Shown here: positions 17,648 through 25,460 of the stretch, piece after piece | How positions within the stretch are numbered: position 1 is the stretch's first letter | Layout: each line of letters begins with the position of its first letter | The notes under the pieces: generated by a model | What the model was told of the DNA's origin: nothing | The model's database searches: none | Seen by the model: the letters and a program-made list of their open reading frames with translations, nothing else | Made by a program: the position numbers and the translations under genes | Assembly: GCA_038043045.1 (NCBI GenBank) | Contig: JBBTCX010000033.1 | Location: 1 to 51,452 of the forward strand | Reading direction: 5' to 3' | Length of the DNA: 51,452 bases | DNA from: JBBTCX01 sp038043045 | Lineage (GTDB): Bacteria > Planctomycetota > Phycisphaerae > UBA1845

Positions 17648-19030
17648 CTAAAGATGGGCGGCCTCTCCGATCATCTCGGACAGCGTCGGATGCGGATGAA
17701 TCGTGGATGCCAAATCGTGCGCGACCGCACCCATCTCCAACGCCAACACGCCCTCCGCGATCATCTCACCCACGTGAACGCCCGTCAGCCCGACACCCAG
17801 CAGTCGCTGCGATTTCTTCTCGAAAATCAGCTTGGTCAGACCATCCGTCCTCCCCAGGGCAACCGCCCGCCCCGAAGCGGTCCACGGAATCTTTTTCACG
17901 ATCAAGTCCATGTTCTTTGCCTTGGCCTCGGTTTCGGTCAGACCGGCCCAGGCAATTTCCGGGTCCGTAAATACTACGGCCGGAATCGCCCGTGGTTCAA
18001 ACACCGCCGATTTTCCGGCCAGAATGTCCCCCACCACAGTCCCTTCGTGAAGCGCTTTATGGGCCAAAAGAGGGTTCCCGATCACATCGCCGATGGCATA
18101 AATCTTGGGCGAAGTAGTTTTGAACTGACCATCCACCTTGATAAACCCCCGTTCATCGAGAGCAACCCCCGCCTTTCCGAGATCCAGCTCCCCAGTGTTC
18201 GGACTACGTCCCACCGCAACCAAAACCTGTTCAAACGTCTTGGATTCAGGCGGGTTCCTGCCCTCGAAGATCAGCTCAATTCCATTCTTGACCTCTTTCA
18301 TTCCCGTCACTTTGGTTTCCAGACAGATCGCCGCAAAGTCTTCTTCAAGCCGCTTGAGCAACGGCCGAGCCAAATCCTTATCCACCCCAGGCAACAACCC
18401 GGCGGTCATTTCCACAACCGTAACTTTCGAGCCCAGCGCCGCATAAACCTGCCCAAGTTCGAGCCCAATGTATCCGCCTCCCACGATGAGCAGCGTTTTC
18501 GGAATGCTCGGTAATTCAAGAGCCGTTCGAGAAGTCCACACGTGCGGCGACTCAATCTGAACCCCGCGCAAGTTGATGGACCGGGACCCCGTGGCAATGA
18601 CGGCTCGGCGGAACTTAATCCGTTTCACATCGCCGCCTTGCAGAACCACGTGCTTATCATCCTCGAATTTCGCCGTCCCCGTGATCTTCTCCACCCCGTG
18701 CTTCTTCGCCAGCGAATCCAACCCCGACGACAACTTATCAACCACCTCACTCTTCCAAGCTCGAACCGCGTCGATGTTGATCTTGGGCGATGCGAACTTG
18801 ATCCCCATCGCCTCTGCCGCCTTCGCGGTGTGCAAAACTTCCACGAGCGACAAATACGTTTTCGATGGAATACACCCTCGATGAAGACATACTCCGCCCA
18901 AAGCCGGCATGGATTCCACCAACGTAGTTTGAATTCCGTTGGCCGCCGCCCGAAACGCGGCATGATACCCACCAGGCCCACCCCCGATGATCAACAAATC
19001 CGTCTCTTGCGTGAATTCACCTACGACCAT
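17648..19030 (-). CDS. lpdA: Dihydrolipoyl dehydrogenase (E3 of pyruvate dehydrogenase)
   Basis: 460-residue FAD/NAD flavoprotein that reoxidises dihydrolipoamide. The FAD Rossmann motif IIGGGPGGYHA is at 14-24, the redox disulphide GGVCLHRGCIPSK uses Cys48 and Cys53, the NAD-binding GGGYIGLELGQVYAALG is near 186-202, and the active-site pair His447-Glu452 lies in HPHPTLSE near the C terminus. It is the last gene of pdhA-pdhB-E2-lpdA, separated from E2 by 145 bp carrying palindromic repeats. The sequence SLVEV after IPSKTYL differs slightly from the common ALL but the family assignment is firm. It may also serve other 2-oxoacid complexes or glycine cleavage. Confidence 0.96.
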   Translation of the reverse strand: MVVGEFTQETDLLIIGGGPGGYHAAFRAAANGIQTTLVESMPALGGVCLHRGCIPSKTYLSLVEVLHTAKAAEAMGIKFASPKINIDAVRAWKSEVVDKLSSGLDSLAKKHGVEKITGTAKFEDDKHVVLQGGDVKRIKFRRAVIATGSRSINLRGVQIESPHVWTSRTALELPSIPKTLLIVGGGYIGLELGQVYAALGSKVTVVEMTAGLLPGVDKDLARPLLKRLEEDFAAICLETKVTGMKEVKNGIELIFEGRNPPESKTFEQVLVAVGRSPNTGELDLGKAGVALDERGFIKVDGQFKTTSPKIYAIGDVIGNPLLAHKALHEGTVVGDILAGKSAVFEPRAIPAVVFTDPEIAWAGLTETEAKAKNMDLIVKKIPWTASGRAVALGRTDGLTKLIFEKKSQRLLGVGLTGVHVGEMIAEGVLALEMGAVAHDLASTIHPHPTLSEMIGEAAHL

Positions 19031-19082
19031 CCCTAGCCTCGCTTGCCACCAAGATTTTTTTCAAACGCCTATCGACCGAACC

Positions 19083-19149
19083 GAGCCGCGACCGTGAGGG
19101 AGCGGTATCCACCAAAACCAATAATCGTAGGTCGGGTCATCGACCCGAC
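19083..19149. repeat. Composite palindromic intergenic repeat
   Basis: Two elements in tandem in the E2-lpdA gap. The first (19083-19105) begins GAGCCGCGACCGTGAGGG and closes with AGCGG, so CCGC and GCGG can pair. The second (19131-19149) is a perfect copy of GTCGGGTCATCGACCCGAC. The same pairing of the two families recurs at 25036-25113. Confidence 0.8.
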
Positions 19150-19175
19150 GTGCCAAGCTTGTTTGAACGTCCAAG

Positions 19176-20453
19176 TCAATCCAGCATGAACTTCCCCGGA
19201 GTTTCCAGGTAACCGATGATCTCCCTCGTCAACCGCGACGCATTGGCCCCATCCGTCGCCCGATGATCAAACGACAAATTCAGCGGCAGCATCAACCCTT
19301 CCGCCACCGCCCCGTTACGGAAAACCGGCACTTTTCTCGCTCGGCCCAGACCGAGAATCGCCACTTCAGGATGATTGATAATTGGCGTACTAAACGTTCC
19401 TCCCAAAGCCCCGACATTGGTGACCGTAAACGTCCCTCCCTTGTAATCCTCGATCCCAAACTTGTTCGTGCGAACGCGCTCCGCGATCGACGTCAACTCG
19501 CCCGCAATGCCACGTAGTGTCAGTCTATCGGCGTCTCGAATTACTGGAACGACCAACCCCCTTTCCGAATCCACAGCCACTCCGACACCGATATAGTCCT
19601 TGTAAATCATCTGCCCGCCGTCTTTGTCGAAGCTCGAATTGAATTCGGGATACTTCCGCAGCGCGACGCACAAAGCTCGGATGACAAACGTTAAAACCGT
19701 GAGCTTCGGGTCTCCGCCAGTGGCTTCGTTGAGCGATTTGCGAACTCGTTCGAGCTCGAAAATGTCCGCTTCGTCGCCGTGGGTCACGTGCGGAATCGTG
19801 TAGACCGATTTCGCCATATGCTCGGCAATCGTCTTGCGGATCTGCGTCAGTGGAACACGTCGAATCGGGCCCCATTTATCCACATCTGCAACTCCCCCAA
19901 CCGGACGAGGAGCCGCCTCGCGCCGTGGAATCGGAGCCGCAGAAACACCTGACAAAACCGGTTGCGAACGTTTTTTCGCCGCACCCTCGACATCTTCCTT
20001 GGTCACCCGCCCACCGGGACCGGACCCGCTGATGCCATCGATGTCGACGTTCATTTCCCGCGCCATTTTCCGAATCGCCGGCGCCGCCGCCGCGCTGGTC
20101 TTGGACGGGGATACCGAAGCGGCCGGTTGAACCGGCGAGCTGATCGCCGTCGGCGCCTTGGCCTTCGTCCCCGCCAATGATGAAGCCGGCTTAGCAGTAA
20201 GCGTCACAGCGCCCGCCGAATCATCAAACGTCACAATCACGTCGCCGACGTTGACCGTCTGACCCTCATGAACGTGCACCGTTTGCGCGATACCCATAAA
20301 CGGCGATGGAATCTCCACAGCCGCCTTGTCCGTCTCCACCTCCATCAGATATTGATCTTCCTGAATCTGATCACCCGGCTTGATCATCACGCGCACGATT
20401 TGTGCCTCGTGAATGCCCTCACCTAAGTCCGGAAGCAAAAATTCCCTTGGCAT
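19176..20453 (-). CDS. pdhC: Dihydrolipoamide acetyltransferase, E2 of pyruvate dehydrogenase
   Basis: 425 residues. Lipoyl domain at 1-80 with the lipoylated Lys43 in EVETDKAAVEIPSP; a flexible Ala/Pro/Ser linker; the peripheral subunit-binding domain at about 124-158 (APAIRKMAREMNVDIDGISGSGPGGRVTKEDV); another linker; the catalytic domain from about 195, ending in the active-site motif DHRATDGA with His397 and Asp401. The protein has one lipoyl domain. I start it at MPREFLLPDLGEG (ATG 20453) since lipoyl domains open this way; nine further codons are open upstream. It follows the E1 beta gene after 108 bp. By gene order and the form of E1 this is the pyruvate enzyme, though a branched-chain 2-oxoacid activity is not excluded. 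Confidence 0.93.
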   Translation of the reverse strand: MPREFLLPDLGEGIHEAQIVRVMIKPGDQIQEDQYLMEVETDKAAVEIPSPFMGIAQTVHVHEGQTVNVGDVIVTFDDSAGAVTLTAKPASSLAGTKAKAPTAISSPVQPAASVSPSKTSAAAAPAIRKMAREMNVDIDGISGSGPGGRVTKEDVEGAAKKRSQPVLSGVSAAPIPRREAAPRPVGGVADVDKWGPIRRVPLTQIRKTIAEHMAKSVYTIPHVTHGDEADIFELERVRKSLNEATGGDPKLTVLTFVIRALCVALRKYPEFNSSFDKDGGQMIYKDYIGVGVAVDSERGLVVPVIRDADRLTLRGIAGELTSIAERVRTNKFGIEDYKGGTFTVTNVGALGGTFSTPIINHPEVAILGLGRARKVPVFRNGAVAEGLMLPLNLSFDHRATDGANASRLTREIIGYLETPGKFMLD

Positions 20454-20561
20454 ATTGGCGTTACTCCAACTGATGTTCACTCAGCGATGCCCAACCACCC
20501 GCTACGACGATACTGTAGCAGACCTGCTCGTTGGGTCCAATCGGGCGCGGAAATCAAGACA

Positions 20562-21539
20562 TCAAAAAGCCAAGACTTCACGTGCCGCGTGGGCAATGCG
20601 ATTGGCGTTGGGTAAATAGGCACGCTCCCGGGCGAAATAAGGAAACTGAACGTCAAACCCCGTGACACGTCGGATGGGCGCATGGAGGTAATCCAGGGCT
20701 TTTTCAGCGATTCTCGCAACGACTTCGGCCCCAATGCCACATCGTCTCGGCCCCTCGTGAATAACAACCGCCCGACCAGTCTTGGAGACGGATTTCGTAA
20801 TCGTCTCCGTATCGATCGGCGCGACAGATAGCAAATCAACGATCTCCGCGTTCACTCCCTCTTCCTTGAGTTCATCAGCCGCTTCCAACGTCGGTCGCAT
20901 CATCGCCCCATAGGAAATCAACGTGATGTCACTTCCCTCACGCGCGACGTGCGCCTTCCCAATCGCCATATACTCCGGCTCATCGGGCACTTCCTCCTTG
21001 AACGATCGATACACCTGCTTCGGTTCAAAAAAGATCACCGGGTCCGGATGTCGAATCGACTCCAGCAAAAGCGCCCGCGCATTCCTCGGCCCCGAAGGAA
21101 TCACCATCCGCAATCCCGGCGTGTGCGCATAAATCGTTTCCCGACTTTCACTATGATGTTCCACCGCCCGAATCCCGCCGCCGTACGGCATCCGCACCAC
21201 CATCGCCAAACCAAATCGACCCCGCGTTCGATTGCGAAACCGCGATACGTGCTGTTCAATCTGGTGATACGCCTGATACGCAAACCCGGAGAACTGCATC
21301 TCCGCCACCGGACGCAATCCATAGATGGCCATCCCGACGGCACCACCGACAATCGCCGCCTCCGCCAGCGGCGTATCAATCACCCGCTTCTCACCATATC
21401 GCTTGAGCAAATCGGCCGTAACCCGGAACACCCCCTCGTCCACGCCGATGTCCTGCCCCAGCAACACCACGCTCTCATCCAAGCGCAGCGCTTCATCCAA
21501 CGCCTTATTCAACGCCGCAACCATGTGCATCTGTGCCAT
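20562..21539 (-). CDS. pdhB: Pyruvate dehydrogenase E1 component, beta subunit
   Basis: 325 residues, full length for the family (about 325). It shows the expected landmarks: VVLLGQDIGVDEGVFRVTADL (25-45), the FDTPLAE-like VIDTPLAEAAIVGGAVGMA (53-71), the PVAEMQFSGFAYQAYHQI stretch lining the active site (78-95), and the C-terminal transketolase-like domain with DLLSVAPIDTETI and VVIHEGPRRCGIGAEV. With the alpha subunit (14 bp upstream) it forms the alpha2-beta2 thiamine-diphosphate enzyme that decarboxylates pyruvate and acetylates the lipoyl arm of E2. The ribosome site is weak, so translation may depend on termination of the alpha gene. Confidence 0.95.
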   Translation of the reverse strand: MAQMHMVAALNKALDEALRLDESVVLLGQDIGVDEGVFRVTADLLKRYGEKRVIDTPLAEAAIVGGAVGMAIYGLRPVAEMQFSGFAYQAYHQIEQHVSRFRNRTRGRFGLAMVVRMPYGGGIRAVEHHSESRETIYAHTPGLRMVIPSGPRNARALLLESIRHPDPVIFFEPKQVYRSFKEEVPDEPEYMAIGKAHVAREGSDITLISYGAMMRPTLEAADELKEEGVNAEIVDLLSVAPIDTETITKSVSKTGRAVVIHEGPRRCGIGAEVVARIAEKALDYLHAPIRRVTGFDVQFPYFARERAYLPNANRIAHAAREVLAF

Positions 21540-21553
21540 AAGAATTGATCCGA

Positions 21554-22651
21554 CTAGTGCCCCTTCCCGACACCTTCCCTCTGCAACGCCGCCTTAAATT
21601 CCTCCCGCTGTTCCAACAACTCCGCCGCCGGTTCCGCATACATATAGTCAAAGCAATCCAGCGGATCCACCTCCCGACCGGCCTCAAACCGTGTCACCGC
21701 CTCTGCCACCTGCTTCAAAATGTCCGCCTCAATCTCCTCCACCAACTTCGCGTTCAAAACCTTCTTATCCAAAAGGTATTTCTGAAACCGCGGAATTGGG
21801 TCAAGCTTCTCCCACTTTTCAACTTCTTCTTGCTTCCGATACTTCGTCGGATCATCCGCCGTCGTATGCACACTAAGCCGATACGTAACCGCCTCTATCA
21901 ACGATGGCCCGCCATCCTTCTTCGCTTTATCCACCGCCTCTTGAGTCGCGGCGTAAACCGCCAACGCATCGTTCCCATCCACCTGCATCCCATCGAAACC
22001 ATACGCCAGCGCCTTCTGCGCCAACGTCTCCGATGCCGTTTGCTTCTCCCGCGGAATGGAAATCGCCCATTGGTTATTCTGAATCATGAAAATCACCGGC
22101 AATCCATACACCCCGGCGAAATTCATCGACTCATGAAAATCCCCCTCGCTCGTGGCCCCATCCCCACCAAAACACAAAACCGCGTGCTTATCCCCGCGCA
22201 GTTTCATCGCCCACGCAATCCCCATCGCGTGCGGAAATTGCGACGCAATCGGCACCGCTATCGGCAAATCCTTCACCCCCGGCGGCGGCGAACATCCTTC
22301 CTCATACCCACCCCAAAACTGCAAAATCCGCTCCATAGGCCAACCGCGATGAATCATCGATCCCGGTTCACGAAACGCATGAACCACCCAATCGTCAGGC
22401 CCCATCACCAACGCCGACGCACAATGAGCCGCCTCCTGCCCACGACACGGGCCATACGTCCCAATCCGACCCTGCCGCTGCATGTTGATACAGCGCTCAT
22501 CCAACCGCCGGGCACTGAGCATCAATCGATACAACACCAAAAGCCGATCCGCATCAATCTTCGGCTCCAGCGCTTTATCCAACTGCCCCTTCCCATCCAA
22601 AATAGAAAGGTACTCCACCTTCGGCTTCATCGGCATCACTCTTCGCGGCAC
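21554..22651 (-). CDS. pdhA: Pyruvate dehydrogenase E1 component, alpha subunit
   Basis: 365 residues. The thiamine-diphosphate motif begins GGDGATSEGDFHE (162-174) and closes with QNNQWAISIP (191-200), the standard GDG...NN spacing. QRQGRIGTYGPCRGQEAAHCAS (59-80) is characteristic of the two-subunit pyruvate-type E1 of Gram-positive-like bacteria. The C terminus keeps the phosphorylation-loop equivalent YRLSVHTTADDPTKYR. Start is GTG at 22651 with GAGGG 7 nt before it; ATGs at 22636 and 22630 are alternatives. It is the first gene of the complex, and the upstream 530 bp are palindrome-rich. The four genes together supply acetyl-CoA from pyruvate. Confidence 0.95.
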   Translation of the reverse strand: MPRRVMPMKPKVEYLSILDGKGQLDKALEPKIDADRLLVLYRLMLSARRLDERCINMQRQGRIGTYGPCRGQEAAHCASALVMGPDDWVVHAFREPGSMIHRGWPMERILQFWGGYEEGCSPPPGVKDLPIAVPIASQFPHAMGIAWAMKLRGDKHAVLCFGGDGATSEGDFHESMNFAGVYGLPVIFMIQNNQWAISIPREKQTASETLAQKALAYGFDGMQVDGNDALAVYAATQEAVDKAKKDGGPSLIEAVTYRLSVHTTADDPTKYRKQEEVEKWEKLDPIPRFQKYLLDKKVLNAKLVEEIEADILKQVAEAVTRFEAGREVDPLDCFDYMYAEPAAELLEQREEFKAALQREGVGKGH

Positions 22652-23182
22652 AGCCTATCCCTCTTTCGTAAATCCGGTCATCGACCCGACGCAAGCGAGC
22701 CGCGGGCATTCCGAACCCGGCTTGCCGGGAGCCCGCGCGACCCCACGATCAATTCCATCTGTACGTCGGCCCATCGACCCGACATCCGCAGGCTGAAAGC
22801 CTGCCACAGGACAGCCCTGGGCAGAGCGCAGCGCCGCCCAGGGTCATCGTGACCCAAAAATAATCCCCTCCCCCTGGAAGGGGGAGGGCCAGGGTGGGGG
22901 CTGGGTGGCCCATCTCCTCTGGAGATGGGGGGAACCTCCCCAACCCAACGAAACCGGAGCTTACCGATTCACCATGACCCGGACAAGATCGCTATACCAA
23001 CCCCCGAAATGTCGCTCGATGAACTCACTTCACCGCGTTTAGAATGTGTCTTATCCTGGTTGTGATTGAGTCTGAGAGATGAAATGACCCGTCAGTGGTC
23101 CTCCACAATGTCGTGTTAAGAATGCGTGCCCCACCCTTTTCGAAGATGGGGCACGCTCGCCTTGTCTGCAAACCAACTTGGC
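22652..23182. repeat. Palindrome-rich non-coding region upstream of pdhA
   Basis: No gene. It holds two degenerate copies of the GTCGGGTC palindrome (22673-22690, 22765-22783), a hairpin with CCCTGGGC and GCCCAGGG arms (about 22816-22842), a C-rich/G-rich hairpin (CCCTCCCCC and GGGGGAGGG around 22867-22889) followed by CCAGGGTGGGGG, a CCATCTCC-TCT-GGAGATGG hairpin (about 22910-22928), and the 23124-23156 hairpin. Similar CCCTCxCCC...GGGxGAGGGCCAGGGTG elements occur in many bacteria as dispersed repeats. The pdhA promoter must lie here but I could not pick it out. Confidence 0.65.
23124..23156 (-). terminator. Long hairpin after the lipoprotein operon
   Basis: Perfect 10-bp arms GCGTGCCCCA (23124-23133) and TGGGGCACGC (23147-23156) around a 13-nt loop, 26 bp beyond the stop of the minus-strand gene at 23183. 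No T-run follows on the minus strand, so it may be an RNA-stabilising 3' hairpin or another dispersed palindrome instead of an intrinsic terminator. Confidence 0.45.
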
Positions 23183-24085
23183 CTATGTACCGGACAACTT
23201 AATCGCCGCTTCCAGCAGCGCCTTTGCGCCTTCGCGCCCGGCATCAATGACTTTCGTCGGATCCGCCGAAACCGCCTTGAGCTGCCAGTTCCCAAGCTCA
23301 TCCTTCACCAGAACGGTCAATACGTTCCCGGTTGCCTTCACCTCCAACGGATTGATCGGCGTCCAATATCGTTCGTCATACATCTCTTCGATGTATTTTT
23401 TCGCCAATCTCTGGAGTGGGAGTGGGTCGTTCTTGATCGCCGTGAGGAGAACCCCTGGTTTCTGACTGGCCATGATAGAGTGGATACGGCTCAAAAAAAC
23501 GTCTTTCGAGCCCCCCGTTACCGAATCCTCTGTAATGACTGAATCCGCTACCCCTTTGAGGATCCGGCCGGTTTCGTCGATCGCCACCAACGCGGCAACA
23601 TATTCATCATGCGACGCCGGAAGCGGAAAACCGAGTTGAAAACACTCTCGGTAGAATCCTCGGACCAGTTCGGGCATGCCCAACCGCTCCGTTACCACCT
23701 GACAATAGTTCCCGTACGCGACCAGCACGGAAAGTAACTCTTTCCGCTCCTCTTTCTTCGGAACCCGCTCCTTCCACTTATCCTCAAACTCGGCAATCCC
23801 AAGTTCATCGTAATAAGCCACAATTTCTTGGAGCAGCGGTCGGTGGTTCGCAGGATCGCAAACCAGGGATCGGTATTTCTTGCATCCGTCGTCGCAACTC
23901 AAGTCTTGGGCGAGATCGTGGATAGCCTTGGCGAGTCCAATTCCATGTGCCACACGCGAGTCCGGTTTGTCGGCCATCGGTCCATTGTAAACGGAAACCT
24001 CGACCCGAAGCTTGGAACAGCCGGTCGCCATCGCTCCCGCAAGGACGACGACGACTCCAACAGAGATTATTTTTCTGGCGTACAT
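23183..24085 (-). CDS. Lipoprotein of unknown function (second gene of pair)
   Basis: 300 residues, starting MYARKIISVGVVVVLAGAMATGCSKL: a signal peptide with a plausible lipobox ATGC and Cys23 as the lipidated residue. The rest is mainly helical and charged, with a pair of cysteines in LSCDDGCKKYRSLVC. No domain recognised. The ATG at 24085 overlaps the TAA of the upstream gene (TAATG) and is preceded by a strong AGGAGG inside that gene, so the two are translationally coupled; the frame is open 14 codons further upstream, but those are within the upstream gene and precede the signal peptide. The two proteins probably act together at the membrane. Confidence 0.75.
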   Translation of the reverse strand: MYARKIISVGVVVVLAGAMATGCSKLRVEVSVYNGPMADKPDSRVAHGIGLAKAIHDLAQDLSCDDGCKKYRSLVCDPANHRPLLQEIVAYYDELGIAEFEDKWKERVPKKEERKELLSVLVAYGNYCQVVTERLGMPELVRGFYRECFQLGFPLPASHDEYVAALVAIDETGRILKGVADSVITEDSVTGGSKDVFLSRIHSIMASQKPGVLLTAIKNDPLPLQRLAKKYIEEMYDERYWTPINPLEVKATGNVLTVLVKDELGNWQLKAVSADPTKVIDAGREGAKALLEAAIKLSGT

Positions 24086-24732
24086 TAGTTTGTTCCTCCT
24101 GGCACCACGGGCGCGGTCTTCGGGCAAATCTCAATTCCTTGAAACGTCTCATAGAGCGTAATCAACTTCTGATAAGCGGGATTCGAACACTGGAGCTTGA
24201 GCGCCGCGATGGCCGCCTGATCAAGTTGCTTCTTCATCGCTTCCTTCTCCTTTGCCTTTTCCTCCGCTTTCTGTTCCGCTTTCTTGACCTTATCGTCGAT
24301 CAGCTTCTTGAGCCCCTCATCTTTGGCAATCTTCGAAATGGCATCGGTGATCGGGCTCGGATCGGCCGACATGATAATCGTAAACCGCTTGTCTTTGATC
24401 GGAAACCCTTGACCTTCAGGACCCGTCACCAAGTAATTCTCCGCGTCCTCGCCGGCAGATTTGCTATCCGACGTTTTGGGTGTATCAAATTTCTGTTCTC
24501 CAAGAAACGTATCAATCGCGTCCGCCGAATACCAACCGGTTACGAACTTGGTCTTGGTCCATCCCGGAAACCCCTTCAGCTTGAATCGATAAAACTGCAC
24601 ACTTTCCGTGTCCTTGTTCACGACACCAACATAGTGGGTCTGGCTGAACCGGTTGCTCTGACAGCCAAAGGCCGACAACCCCGTGGCAATTAAGAAAAAT
24701 CGCCAACGTGTTCCGTTCTTGCTCACGTACAT
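24085..24732 (-). CDS. Lipoprotein of unknown function with charged coiled coil (first gene of pair)
   Basis: 215 residues. The N terminus MYVSKNGTRWRFFLIATGLSAFGCQS is a signal peptide with lipobox AFGC. A central region (about 30-125) includes VTGPEGQGFPIKDKRFTIIMSAD. Residues 130-180 are strongly charged and heptad-like (AKDEGLKKLIDDKVKKAEQKAEEKAKEKEAMKKQLDQ), predicting a coiled coil. GGGAG precedes the ATG by about 7 nt. Co-transcribed with the next lipoprotein, whose start codon overlaps its stop. No family recognised; a structural or assembly role is only a guess from the coiled coil and lipid anchor. Confidence 0.75.
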   Translation of the reverse strand: MYVSKNGTRWRFFLIATGLSAFGCQSNRFSQTHYVGVVNKDTESVQFYRFKLKGFPGWTKTKFVTGWYSADAIDTFLGEQKFDTPKTSDSKSAGEDAENYLVTGPEGQGFPIKDKRFTIIMSADPSPITDAISKIAKDEGLKKLIDDKVKKAEQKAEEKAKEKEAMKKQLDQAAIAALKLQCSNPAYQKLITLYETFQGIEICPKTAPVVPGGTN

Positions 24733-25460
24733 GAATGATCTCCCTTCAATTGAATAATCCAGGCCTGGAGACCGAGCGCACCCAGCAGAACAACACGAAT
24801 GTCGTTCTAAAAAATGAAAACTGAAGCGCTAAACCGCAATCCCAAACCCAGATGCCCAAACAATACCGGCACCCATTTGGTAATGCAAGTAAGCCAAGTA
24901 AGTTGGGTCATCGACCCGAAATTATTCACCATTCTTGATTCGGCCTAACCCCCGGCCAAGCCACGACTTACGATCGAAAGCAAATACTCCTTGACTTTCC
25001 CAGAATATATGTTAGTCCATTGTATGGATTGATCAGAACCGCGACAGACATGGAGCGGTCCGTTGTAGGTCGGGCTCGGCCCGCCAATCAGTACCGCGAC
25101 CGTCAGGGAGCGGGAGTTACAAGGGCGAAAGTGAGGTGAAACGTGACCGACAGAAACGCGAATCATAAAGCGACACTTTCATCTGGCTTGGACACCAAAA
25201 TGCGCACTTTGAGCACAATGCCAACACGTGGCACTTTTCGATCGAATCAACAAAAACACCTTGTTTTCCAGGGCCTTAAAGATCAAAGTGCCACCAACTT
25301 GGCACAAAAGCCCCAAAAAACAAAACAAAAAAATAACCAAACGAACCCATCTTTAAGTGTCACTGAACAAAGGATTAACAGTGAAGCTGAGCGAAGAAAA
25401 CTTGCACTGACAAACTGAGGCCAATGTGAAGAACCCAGGCAAACGTAATGAGACTTCGCC
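24733..25460. other. Non-coding region with clustered palindromic repeats
   Basis: No gene is supportable. From 24902 to 25113 it holds one GTCGGGTC-type palindrome (24902-24920), the ATTCACCATTCTTGATTCG motif (24924-24942), and the series 25036-25058, 25068-25085, 25092-25113 of the two other repeat families. From 25143 to 25420 the DNA is A-rich; GTGGCACTTT (25229-25238) and AAAGTGCCAC can pair at a distance of about 50 bp. A frame of 91 codons there has only low-complexity Lys/Asn/Gln content. Confidence 0.6.
25036..25113. repeat. Cluster of two palindromic repeat families
   Basis: Three elements in a row: AACCGCGACAGACATGGAGC (25036-25055, then GG), GGTCGGGCTCGGCCCGCC (25068-25085) and TACCGCGACCGTCAGGGAGC (25092-25111, then GG). 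The flanking elements belong to the CCGCGACCGTnAGGGAGCGG family and the middle one to the GTCGGGTC family, repeating the arrangement at 19083-19149. Confidence 0.75.

Noticed and set aside
21545..22852. 435-codon plus-strand frame
   Set aside because: Antisense to the E1 alpha gene; Arg/Leu/His-rich and without recognisable domains.
25143..25418. 91-codon plus-strand frame with GTG start
   Set aside because: Low-complexity Lys/Gln/Asn/Thr content and A-rich DNA; no motif, no convincing promoter.
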